Below the pieces are notes generated by a model. That model was not told the DNA's origin and searched no databases. It saw nothing but the letters and a program-made list of their open reading frames with translations. Below are positions 1 through 4,747 of a stretch of DNA of 9,087 bases, piece after piece. This DNA is from JANOBD01 sp031411495 (lineage in GTDB: Bacteria > Planctomycetota > Phycisphaerae > Tepidisphaerales > Tepidisphaeraceae). Made by a program: the position numbers and the translations under genes. The DNA lies in assembly GCA_031411495.1 (NCBI GenBank), contig JANOBD010000089.1, positions 1 through 9,087 on the forward strand, given 5' to 3'. Within the stretch, counting starts at the first letter, position 1; the number at the start of each line of letters is the position of its first letter.

Positions 1-332
1 AATCCGTAGTGCCCGACGATCAGGCCGCGGTTCTTCGCCAGCTGCAGGGCGATGGCCGTCTGCTGGCCGTGGTAGAAGTCGAAGCGATCCTCGTAGAGGT
101 TGGAAAGGACGACCTCGCCATCCGCGCACATGCTCCAGTACGCGCGGGCCTTCGACACGTCGATCGGCGGCAGGTTGCGGCCGGCTGTCTTGGCGGCCTG
201 CAGCGCATCCCACCCGCCGACCGTCATTTGCGGCGCGGGATGGCCATGAATCCAGCCTGCGCCGCCTTCGCAGGTCGCCTCAGTAGCGCCGGCGACCGGC
301 TGGGCCAGTAGAAACGTGTGATAGTTGATCAT
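1..332 (-). CDS. Unknown protein, N-terminal 110 residues, cut by the left edge
   Basis: The frame opens with ATG at 332 and stays open to base 1, so at least 110 residues are present and the C-terminus is missing. The start overlaps the stop of the beta-helix gene as ATGA (329-332). No Shine-Dalgarno sequence is visible in front of it, so it probably depends on coupling. The N-terminus reads MINYHTFLLAQPVAG. Two cysteines and several Gly/Trp residues follow, then an aromatic and acidic stretch (YWSMCADGEV, then LYEDRFDFYHGQQ, about residues 63-88) and a hydrophobic strand ending LIVGHYG. There is no signal peptide. I do not recognise the family. The pattern of a hydrophobic strand after a helix could be the start of a TIM-barrel or glycosidase-like fold, but that is a guess. 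Its place directly after a secreted beta-helix protein suggests a structural or surface-polymer role. Confidence 0.75.
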   Translation of the reverse strand, partial: MINYHTFLLAQPVAGATEATCEGGAGWIHGHPAPQMTVGGWDALQAAKTAGRNLPPIDVSKARAYWSMCADGEVVLSNLYEDRFDFYHGQQTAIALQLAKNRGLIVGHYG

Positions 333-1726
333 GGCTGCACGGGAACCGCGATCGCTGCGCCCTTGTACGTGGTGGATTGAAACTTCAGGGCCGGGAACGC
401 GCGCAGATCGATTCCAAGTGCCGCGCCGCCATTGATGGTGACGCGATCGAAGGTGATGTCGGGGGCTGGCGCCGCCTCTCCCTGCACCAGGGCGCGATCG
501 ACCGGCCATGGATACGTTGGCTGGGAGTTGATGCTGAACGGCGTGAGGCCATTGCCCGCGGTGATTGGTGTGTTCCGAACGATCCCGGTTGCCCTGGCGT
601 TGATTCTGAAGTCGCCCACGATGCTGGAATCCTCGATCAGAAACGTCGATCGGCGGCCGACTTCGGTGGCTCGATAGGTGAGCGTAAGCGTGATGTCCGA
701 ATCACTCAGCCGAGTCTTGCCGCGGGCTACGTTGGCGAGCTGGGCGCCATCGACGAAGCGATCAGCACAGGCCCGCGCTACATCAAACGCCGTTCGACCT
801 CTTGCCAGTTCACCACGCGCGAAGGCGATCGCCTCGTCATGCCTGGTGTAGGGCAGTTGATAGATCCATCCTTCGGCGAAGCGCCATCGATCGATGCCGA
901 GCATCTGGCCGCCGTCGTCCTCGGTGAGCGGGTTGGGCCCGACGTTGCCAACCAGGCTGGTGCGACGGACGACGCCACCAGGCGAGCCGCCAGCGAAGGC
1001 CGGTGAGTCGCCGCGAAGCACGGCCTTGCCGCCGGCGCTGTTGTCCAGGACCGAATCCTCGATCAGGTAGCGGGCCGCATTGAGACGCCAGACGCTTTCC
1101 GCTCTGGATCCGCCGCGGACTTCGACGCCCTTGGCGGAGATGAAACTGCCGGGCTCCTGAAACACGAAGTACTCGCTGAACGTCGTCGCCTTCACGGCAT
1201 CGAGCGTGAGCGTTCCCGAGAAGTGGTGAATGCAGAACCCGACATCCGGCGCGAATGTGACGCCGCGCAGCGTCATGTTCGAGCCCTGCGACGTGACGGC
1301 CACGCTGAAGCCCGTCCGATTGCCGTTGGCGTCGAACTTCGAGGGCGGCGTTTTGATGACCGCATTCAGCAGCGATCCGTTGCCGTTGAGGCTGACGGCC
1401 GGCTTCCAGCTCGGTCCACCAGGCAGCAGCTCGATGATCGCGCCCCTGGCGTCGAGCGTGTCGTTCAGATCGATGCCGGCCGTCTGGATCCACGTGGCGC
1501 CACTGGCAACGGCAGCGCGTATCGCGGCCGCCGTGTCGGCGCGGACCGGTGTTGCCGGCTGAGTCGTCGGCTGCGTGGCCGGCGCGGGCGGTGTCGGTGA
1601 GACGATCCGCTCGACGGCCGCGACGCGTCGCTCGATCGAATCCAGGCGGTCGGTGATCGGGTCGGCGTGCGCAGCGGAGAAGATGGCCAGCAGGGCGGCC
1701 ACGATGCAGCTGAGGTGGAACTTCAT
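329..1726 (-). CDS. Exported protein: signal peptide, coiled coil, TQP linker, probable right-handed beta-helix
   Basis: This 465-residue protein begins with a clear Sec signal peptide. A basic MKFH is followed by a hydrophobic core and AHA at residues 19-21, a likely signal peptidase I site before D22. Residues 22-42 (DRLDSIERRVAAVERIV) have heptad spacing fit for a short coiled coil that could trimerise. Residues 43-62 form a Pro/Thr/Gln linker (TPPAPATQPTTQPATP). The rest is rich in G, N, T and short V/I strands with repeated phrases such as 'LIEDSVLDNS' and 'LIEDSSIVGD', the look of a right-handed parallel beta-helix as in pectate lyases and tailspikes. No catalytic residues can be assigned. 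The ATG overlaps the upstream stop as ATGA (1723-1726), without a Shine-Dalgarno sequence. It could be a phage adhesin or depolymerase, or a host-type envelope protein carried by the phage. The gene is well supported; the fold is inferred from pattern. Confidence 0.85.
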   Translation of the reverse strand: MKFHLSCIVAALLAIFSAAHADPITDRLDSIERRVAAVERIVSPTPPAPATQPTTQPATPVRADTAAAIRAAVASGATWIQTAGIDLNDTLDARGAIIELLPGGPSWKPAVSLNGNGSLLNAVIKTPPSKFDANGNRTGFSVAVTSQGSNMTLRGVTFAPDVGFCIHHFSGTLTLDAVKATTFSEYFVFQEPGSFISAKGVEVRGGSRAESVWRLNAARYLIEDSVLDNSAGGKAVLRGDSPAFAGGSPGGVVRRTSLVGNVGPNPLTEDDGGQMLGIDRWRFAEGWIYQLPYTRHDEAIAFARGELARGRTAFDVARACADRFVDGAQLANVARGKTRLSDSDITLTLTYRATEVGRRSTFLIEDSSIVGDFRINARATGIVRNTPITAGNGLTPFSINSQPTYPWPVDRALVQGEAAPAPDITFDRVTINGGAALGIDLRAFPALKFQSTTYKGAAIAVPVQP

Positions 1727-1929
1727 GATTTCTTGAGGACGCTTTCGACTTCTCGCCGGTAGATCGCGGCGTCGTGATCGGCGGTCAGCCGGATGCTGTG
1801 CAGTCGGTCGAGTTCGACCAGGTCGGCTAGCAGGGCGGCGCGGGTGGTTTCATCCGGGATCGAGCGTGCGCGTTTCGTAGCGTTGTGCATGCGCTGCAAA
1901 AAGGCGGTGTCGGCTTCACGGACGGTCAT
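1723..1929 (-). CDS. Small helical protein of unknown function
   Basis: This 68-residue protein is charged and almost wholly helix-forming (FLQRMHNATKRARSIPDE, then AALLADLVELDRLHSIRL, ending in VESVLKKS). It has no hydrophobic membrane segment, no cysteine and no signal peptide. Its ATG at 1929 overlaps the stop of the upstream membrane protein as ATGA, and its own TGA overlaps the ATG of the beta-helix gene in the same way. No Shine-Dalgarno sequence is seen, so translation probably follows from the gene before it. I do not recognise a family. Position suggests an accessory to the neighbouring membrane or surface proteins. The coupling at both ends is the main reason to believe it is real. 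Confidence 0.7.
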   Translation of the reverse strand: MTVREADTAFLQRMHNATKRARSIPDETTRAALLADLVELDRLHSIRLTADHDAAIYRREVESVLKKS

Positions 1930-2183
1930 TTTTGGCTGGGTGCGATCGTAAGGATGCGAAAGACGAACGACGCGACGGCGACCGTGAAGGCCGACACGAC
2001 AGCCCAGAACGCCTTGACCTGGCTGGCTTGTCGCTGCTCGAGCCGGTCGAGTCGGACGATGATCCCTTTTTCCGGATCGTCGTTGCCGGTCAAATGGCCT
2101 TCGAGCCGATCGACCTTGCGCTCGATTCGTTCGAGGTATTCTCTCACTTCCATTTCAGCTTCGAGGGTTTCGGGAATGCTCAT
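1926..2183 (-). CDS. Coiled-coil protein with C-terminal membrane segment (XhlA/holin-accessory-like)
   Basis: In this 85-residue protein, residues 7-55 form a charged heptad-patterned helix (MEVREYLERIERKVDRLEGH, then a GNDDPEKG turn at 33-40, then IIVRLDRLEQ). Residues about 59-80 are a hydrophobic helix (FWAVVSAFTVAVASFVFRIL) ending in a short polar tail. The 'GN..pG..vRLdRLEq' element followed by one membrane helix is typical of small phage proteins near lysis genes, such as the XhlA-like hemolysin/holin accessory group. I infer a membrane-anchored role with the coiled coil in the cytoplasm or periplasm. It starts 5 nt after the previous stop and ends in an ATGA overlap with the next gene. 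The lysis assignment rests on architecture and context only. Confidence 0.75.
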   Translation of the reverse strand: MSIPETLEAEMEVREYLERIERKVDRLEGHLTGNDDPEKGIIVRLDRLEQRQASQVKAFWAVVSAFTVAVASFVFRILTIAPSQK

Positions 2184-2188
2184 GGCGA

Positions 2189-2374
2189 TTACTCAGCCAA
2201 TGATACCCCCGCCGCGCCAAGGAACCCGGTCAATGCGCCGATCGCGGCCGATACGGCGAATAGCCCCCAGTCGAATCGTTTTGCCGGATCGGCGTTGACC
2301 GCTGTCCGGTAGCTCATCAGATCGCGCAGCAGCGAGCTGGCGATGCCGACGCCGATGGGTAGAGCAAATTTCAT
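2189..2374 (-). CDS. Small membrane protein, holin-like candidate
   Basis: This 61-residue protein begins MKFALPIGVGIASSLLRD and ends with a Gly/Ala-rich hydrophobic helix (about residues 37-58, LFAVSAAIGALTGFLGAAGV). A polar middle contains the phrase KRFDWGL. The first hydrophobic stretch (3-16) may be a second, shorter membrane segment, giving a two-pass topology with a cytoplasmic or periplasmic loop of about 20 residues. The start overlaps the upstream stop as ATGA (2371-2374), and a good GGAGG lies about 9 nt ahead of the ATG. Small size, two hydrophobic segments and neighbours of the same kind fit a phage holin or related lysis protein. Holins are too diverse to call from sequence pattern alone. 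Confidence 0.72.
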   Translation of the reverse strand: MKFALPIGVGIASSLLRDLMSYRTAVNADPAKRFDWGLFAVSAAIGALTGFLGAAGVSLAE

Positions 2375-2556
2375 AGCCCGGTGCCTCCAACGACAGTTTC
2401 ACCCAGCGCTTCAGCCGCCACCTGATTCGCGTGATCGACCTTCGCCTGGGTCCTGGATCGGATGGCCGCAAGCTGCTCTTGGGTCAGCTCGCCGCCCTGG
2501 TACGCGCGAAGGGCGTCGAGCGCGGCGAGAATGAGTGCGAGTATCTGGGCAGCCAT
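2371..2556 (-). CDS. Small phage-type protein with hydrophobic N-terminus
   Basis: I choose the ATG at 2556, giving 61 residues. It has a GGAAAGG ribosome site 6 nt upstream and lies 2 nt after the lipoprotein stop, whereas a longer upstream reading would run through the lipoprotein gene in another frame. The N-terminus MAAQILALILAALDALRAYQ is a hydrophobic, amphipathic helix. It is followed by 'GELTQEQLAAIRSRTQAKVD' and a helical tail. The ELTxEQLxAIR phrase resembles small uncharacterised phage proteins I have seen near lysis or tail genes. The hydrophobic part is short for a full transmembrane helix, so peripheral membrane association or a helix bundle is possible. The function is unknown. 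Confidence 0.72.
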   Translation of the reverse strand: MAAQILALILAALDALRAYQGGELTQEQLAAIRSRTQAKVDHANQVAAEALGETVVGGTGL

Positions 2557-2558
2557 GG

Positions 2559-2918
2559 TCAGCCTTTCCAATGGAGCGCGAGCGCCGCCGCTCGCGCGAT
2601 GATTCCGGGGTTTTCGGGCGTGCCGTCGCCGTACAGGCGGTGCTCGACGAACTTCACCGAATCGGCGTTGCCGAACATGCGCGCGGCGTTGAGCTCGATG
2701 TCCGCCTGGTTCCACTCGTTGAGGATCTCGCGCCCGGCGCGGATCAGGTTCGGATCGGTCAGCTTCTTCGATTCGATCGCCGCCGCGAAGGTGTCGGCAA
2801 AGAAACCGAGCGTCAGATCCGCCTGGGCCTGTCGCTTGATCGGTGTGCTGTTACACGCTGCAACCAGGCCGGAGACCGCGAACAGGATGAAAAGAAGGGC
2901 GAGTGTTCGGCGGTTCAT
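2559..2918 (-). CDS. Putative lipoprotein
   Basis: The chosen ATG at 2918 gives 119 residues. It overlaps the upstream 38-codon ORF as ATGA (2915-2918) and has GGAAGG 7 nt before it. The frame stays open upstream to 3143, but that part is Arg/Pro/Ser-rich and looks like a shadow of other genes. MNRRTLALLFILFAVSGLVAAC is a classic type II signal peptide with lipobox L-V-A-A-C22, so the mature protein should start as a lipid-modified cysteine. The mature part is helical and soluble (QADLTLGFFADTFAAAIESK, then ILNEWNQADIELNAARMFG). It ends near a GDGTPENPGI loop. Its place before three small membrane-type proteins raises the idea of an outer-membrane spanin-like or superinfection-exclusion lipoprotein. 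Neither can be shown from the sequence. Confidence 0.85.
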   Translation of the reverse strand: MNRRTLALLFILFAVSGLVAACNSTPIKRQAQADLTLGFFADTFAAAIESKKLTDPNLIRAGREILNEWNQADIELNAARMFGNADSVKFVEHRLYGDGTPENPGIIARAAALALHWKG

Positions 2919-3031
2919 GGGCGGGCCTTCCTGCGTTGGCGACGACCCTTCGCCCCGCGCAGACGTTTGATCCACTCGCGTCGGGCCGCTCGGGAGAGGC
3001 CTCGAATCGTTCGGCTCATCAGGTCTGACAT
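2915..3031 (-). CDS. 38-residue very basic peptide, coupled to the lipoprotein gene
   Basis: The ATG at 3031 opens a 38-codon frame rich in Arg and Lys, with an N-terminal MSDLMSRTIRGLSRAARREW and a tail of RGAKGRRQRRKARP. Its TGA overlaps the lipoprotein ATG as ATGA, which is the strongest support. No good Shine-Dalgarno sequence precedes it. The start lies only 11 nt after an 11-bp GC-rich hairpin, which may control access. A second ATG at 3019 is possible. It could be a small nucleic-acid-binding or membrane-disrupting peptide, or just a leader that delivers ribosomes to the lipoprotein start. The same frame stays open upstream, and in GC-rich DNA Arg-rich frames arise by chance, so the gene is only moderately supported. 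Confidence 0.45.
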   Translation of the reverse strand: MSDLMSRTIRGLSRAARREWIKRLRGAKGRRQRRKARP

Positions 3032-3042
3032 GGTTTGAAGAG

Positions 3043-3081
3043 GCCGGGCGGCGTCGATGTCGGCGGGACTCGCCGCCCGGC
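3043..3081 (-). terminator. 11-bp perfect GC-rich stem-loop between the HTH gene and the 38-codon ORF
   Basis: GCCGGGCGGCG (3043-3053) and CGCCGCCCGGC (3071-3081) are perfect inverted repeats separated by a 17-nt loop. In the minus-strand transcript the hairpin forms 10 nt after the stop of the HTH gene and is followed by CTCTTCAAACC, which is not a proper U-tract. It may therefore be a weak or factor-assisted terminator, an attenuator, an RNA stability element, or a structure limiting initiation at 3031. The inverted repeat is certain; the role is inferred. Confidence 0.5.
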
Positions 3082-3090
3082 TGCGGAGGA

Positions 3091-3297
3091 TCAGAACATT
3101 CCCGTTTTCGCGTAGCTGATTCGGCGGCCGTCCGGGTGAGCACGGGGCCGACCGGCGCGGCGCTGGATGTTCGCGGCCGAAAGCAGCCGCCGAAGATGAC
3201 GCGCGCCGACGTTCAGCGCCGAGCACATTTCAGAGTAGGGCGTGCCGCGTTCGAACAGGTCCTTCGCTTCCATCACTCGATCGCTCATGCGCCGCAT
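3091..3297 (-). CDS. Small helix-turn-helix protein
   Basis: This is a 68-residue protein with ATG at 3297; ATG at 3288 (MSDRVMEAKDLF) is an equally plausible start, since neither has an ideally spaced ribosome site. Residues about 9-47 read as a homeodomain-like or resolvase-type helix-turn-helix: AKDLFERGTPYSEMCSALNV then ARHLRRLLSAANIQRR. The first helix pair has the 'G.pysei...l.v....l...l' spacing. The C-terminal part (RRAGRPRAHPDGRRI) is basic and includes an AT-hook-like GRPR. It would bind DNA as a small phage regulator, or act as a small HTH subunit of another complex. It is the first gene after the AT-rich gap at 3298-3382, so that gap could hold its own operator. Confidence 0.75.
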   Translation of the reverse strand: MRRMSDRVMEAKDLFERGTPYSEMCSALNVGARHLRRLLSAANIQRRAGRPRAHPDGRRISYAKTGMF

Positions 3298-3382
3298 CGC
3301 CCTCTATAAAGGGTGGGAAATAGGACATTTCCCCATCAATCATCAGTGAAACTCTGACATTAAAGTAAGATGACAGAATGGG
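3298..3382 (-). promoter_or_regulatory. AT-rich intergenic gap with two dyad symmetries; possible promoter/operator
   Basis: This 85-nt gap is clearly richer in A/T than the rest of the window. GGGAAAT (3315-3321) and ATTTCCC (3327-3333) form a perfect 7-bp dyad around a 5-nt centre. TCAGTGAAACTCTGA (3343-3357) is an imperfect 15-nt palindrome with two mismatched pairs. TATAGA-like and TTTAAT-like -10 motifs are present on the minus strand, but I find no convincing -35 partner. The hairpin has no U-run after it, so an operator or promoter seems likelier than a terminator. The symmetries are seen directly; the function is inferred from the position between two gene blocks. Confidence 0.4.
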
Positions 3383-4066
3383 TTACGTGCTGGAAATGAC
3401 AAGAACGTAGCGGGTCAGGCAGTGACGCACGGTCCGGAGCATCAGGCGGGCCTCATACCAGTCGAGCTGAGTCTCGATCGCGCCGGCGAGCTGAAACAGG
3501 TCGTGCCGCTCGCGCTGATCGATCTCGTCGCAGGCCTTCAGGAACTCGCCCGTGCTCATCGCCGCGCGCTCGTCTTCATCATCGCCCTGCAGGAGCATCC
3601 GCGTTGCCCAGTTCGGCCGCATGTCGCCCAGGCCGTGATCCCCGAACTCGAGGAAGAACGCCTGGTGATCGAGCCACTCCAGCCAGAGCCGGCAGTCGAA
3701 GCAGACCGCGCCGATGAGCTGGATCCACCGCTCGCCGATCTCCATGTGATCATGACGGCGATGGTGTTTGGGCTTGTGGGTGTCGTCGGGTGGCGGGCCG
3801 ACGACGCTCAATCGCTTCATCCGGACGCATCGATAGAAGGTTGGGTAAGTCAGCGGCTGGCATTCACGCTCGGGCCGATGAGCCGGGCAGCCACGCTCAG
3901 GGACTGGAATGATGCCGGCCTTCACATCCTTCTCGAAATGCTCGCCGGTGTACGCCGCCAGCTCGCCGCGCACGGCAGCGCCGGCGAAGCCCCAGCGGGC
4001 CCGGGCTTCGCGGTCGGTCTGCGCGGGTCGCGCGCGGCGATGAGATTTGCCCTTCCCTGAGCTCAT
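3383..4066 (-). CDS. Unknown 227-residue protein with several cysteines
   Basis: The ATG at 4066 is about 47 nt after the RusA stop, with only a weak purine patch (CGGGAAT) ahead of it. The N-terminus is basic (GKGKSHRRARPAQTDREAR), then comes a mixed region with C60, C69 and C80 set among His, Pro and Arg (RGCPAHRPERECQ). A basic HKPKHHRRHDH run lies near 97-107 and a CFDC pair at 122-125. The C-terminal half is helical and acidic, with LEFGDHGLGDM, LLQGDDEDERAA and many Trp/Leu. The Cys/His set could bind a metal ion, but I cannot match a known zinc motif. There is no membrane segment or signal peptide. It follows the replication genes and is probably part of the same transcript, since the more obvious break comes after it. 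Confidence 0.78.
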   Translation of the reverse strand: MSSGKGKSHRRARPAQTDREARARWGFAGAAVRGELAAYTGEHFEKDVKAGIIPVPERGCPAHRPERECQPLTYPTFYRCVRMKRLSVVGPPPDDTHKPKHHRRHDHMEIGERWIQLIGAVCFDCRLWLEWLDHQAFFLEFGDHGLGDMRPNWATRMLLQGDDEDERAAMSTGEFLKACDEIDQRERHDLFQLAGAIETQLDWYEARLMLRTVRHCLTRYVLVISST

Positions 4067-4112
4067 TCGATTCCCGTTGTAAATCTAGCAGATGCACCCA
4101 TAACGGCGCGCG

Positions 4113-4547
4113 TTAATCCTGCGTCATGCTATGTGTTACCTCGACTTCGACGTGAGGCTGTTCGTTGCCGCCGGCGACCAGCTTTCGCACCGGGCCGTCG
4201 AAGATCTGCGAATCGTCAGCCCAGAGAAGACCGTTCAACGCATCCTGAAATGACTTCATCAAGTTGTCTCGATCGGGCTTGCCATCGTGTGGATAGCGCG
4301 GCATCTCGCGCGACTTCCAGTTCTTCGACTTCGGCCGCGGCATTACGAACGTCAGCGCGACGATCAGCGGCCCGGTCAGCGGCGGACCTTTGTACGCTTC
4401 ACTTGCGGCGATCTGCGTCGCGGCCTTGAACGCGTTCACGGGGTGCTTCGTCGGTGTGTAGTTTCGAACGTGGCCACCGATCATCGCGTGACGCTGGCGC
4501 GGCTGCGCGACGGGAATGGCGGGGATGCTGAATCGGATCGTGCTCAC
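4113..4547 (-). CDS. rusA: RusA-family Holliday junction resolvase (endodeoxyribonuclease)
   Basis: This 144-residue protein is near the usual size for RusA (about 120 in E. coli). RusA dimers cut four-way DNA junctions formed in recombination and replication, using Mg2+ held by aspartates. The core motif is present: K90-P-D92-x-D94-N-L-x-K98, then D102-A-L, then LLWADDSQI with D111 and D112. The early strands (MSTIRFSIPAIPVAQPRQRH, then LIVALTFVMPRPKS) also match the family. The start is GTG at 4547, in a GTGA overlap with the preceding gene, with AGGAG 7 nt upstream. Following DnaB it is a normal phage replication/recombination partner. The identification is firm; the exact substrate in this phage is unknown. 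Confidence 0.95.
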   Translation of the reverse strand: MSTIRFSIPAIPVAQPRQRHAMIGGHVRNYTPTKHPVNAFKAATQIAASEAYKGPPLTGPLIVALTFVMPRPKSKNWKSREMPRYPHDGKPDRDNLMKSFQDALNGLLWADDSQIFDGPVRKLVAGGNEQPHVEVEVTHSMTQD

Positions 4548-4747
4548 TTCGTTACTCCTGCAAAGAGCGTCGGTTGCGTGGTGACTTTGTGGCTGTCGCG
4601 CTTGTTGAGTGCGTCGATCGCCTTGAGCGCGTCGGCGTGAATGCGTTTTGCCTGCTCATCTTCGACGGCGCGGATTTCACGCTCGAGGCGCTTCCGCGAT
4701 TCGACCGGCATCTCGGCGAGAAAGTCGAACGTGCCGATGAGCTTCAC
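4544..4747 (-). CDS. 67-residue unknown protein between DnaB and RusA
   Basis: The start is best placed at GTG 4747. It overlaps the DnaB stop as GTGA (4744-4747), and a full GGAGG lies 7 nt upstream (4755-4759) within the end of dnaB. An ATG at 4819 in the same frame would overlap dnaB by 76 nt with no comparable ribosome site, so I reject it. The protein starts KLIGTFDFLAEMPVES and continues as a charged helix (RKRLEREIRAVEDEQAKRIH, then ADALKAIDALNKRDS). It ends TQPTLFAGVTK. There is no known motif; the long helix could mediate oligomer or protein contact. Coupling at both ends to DnaB and RusA points to a replication or recombination accessory role. Confidence 0.8.
   Translation of the reverse strand: MKLIGTFDFLAEMPVESRKRLEREIRAVEDEQAKRIHADALKAIDALNKRDSHKVTTQPTLFAGVTK

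Noticed and set aside
377..1006. Plus-strand and alternate minus-strand frames (also 837-1493) within the beta-helix gene
   Set aside because: They are shadows of the 465-residue protein. They lack signal, motif or ribosome site and are rich in Arg/Gly/Ala.
1885..2312. Two plus-strand frames across the small membrane genes
   Set aside because: They run opposite coupled minus-strand genes with clear hydrophobic segments and carry no recognisable feature.
2919..3143. Upstream extension of the lipoprotein frame
   Set aside because: It would bury the lipobox signal peptide in the middle of the protein, and it overlaps the HTH gene. ATG 2918 has a good ribosome site.
3422..4060. Plus-strand frame of 212 codons opposite the 227-residue gene
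   Set aside because: Both frames are open over nearly the same span. I kept the minus frame because all firm neighbours are on that strand and its composition is more protein-like; this choice is less certain than the others.
4087..4130. Short inverted repeat TAACG/CGTTA around the RusA stop as a terminator
   Set aside because: The stem is only 5 bp with no U-tract, so it is too weak to call.
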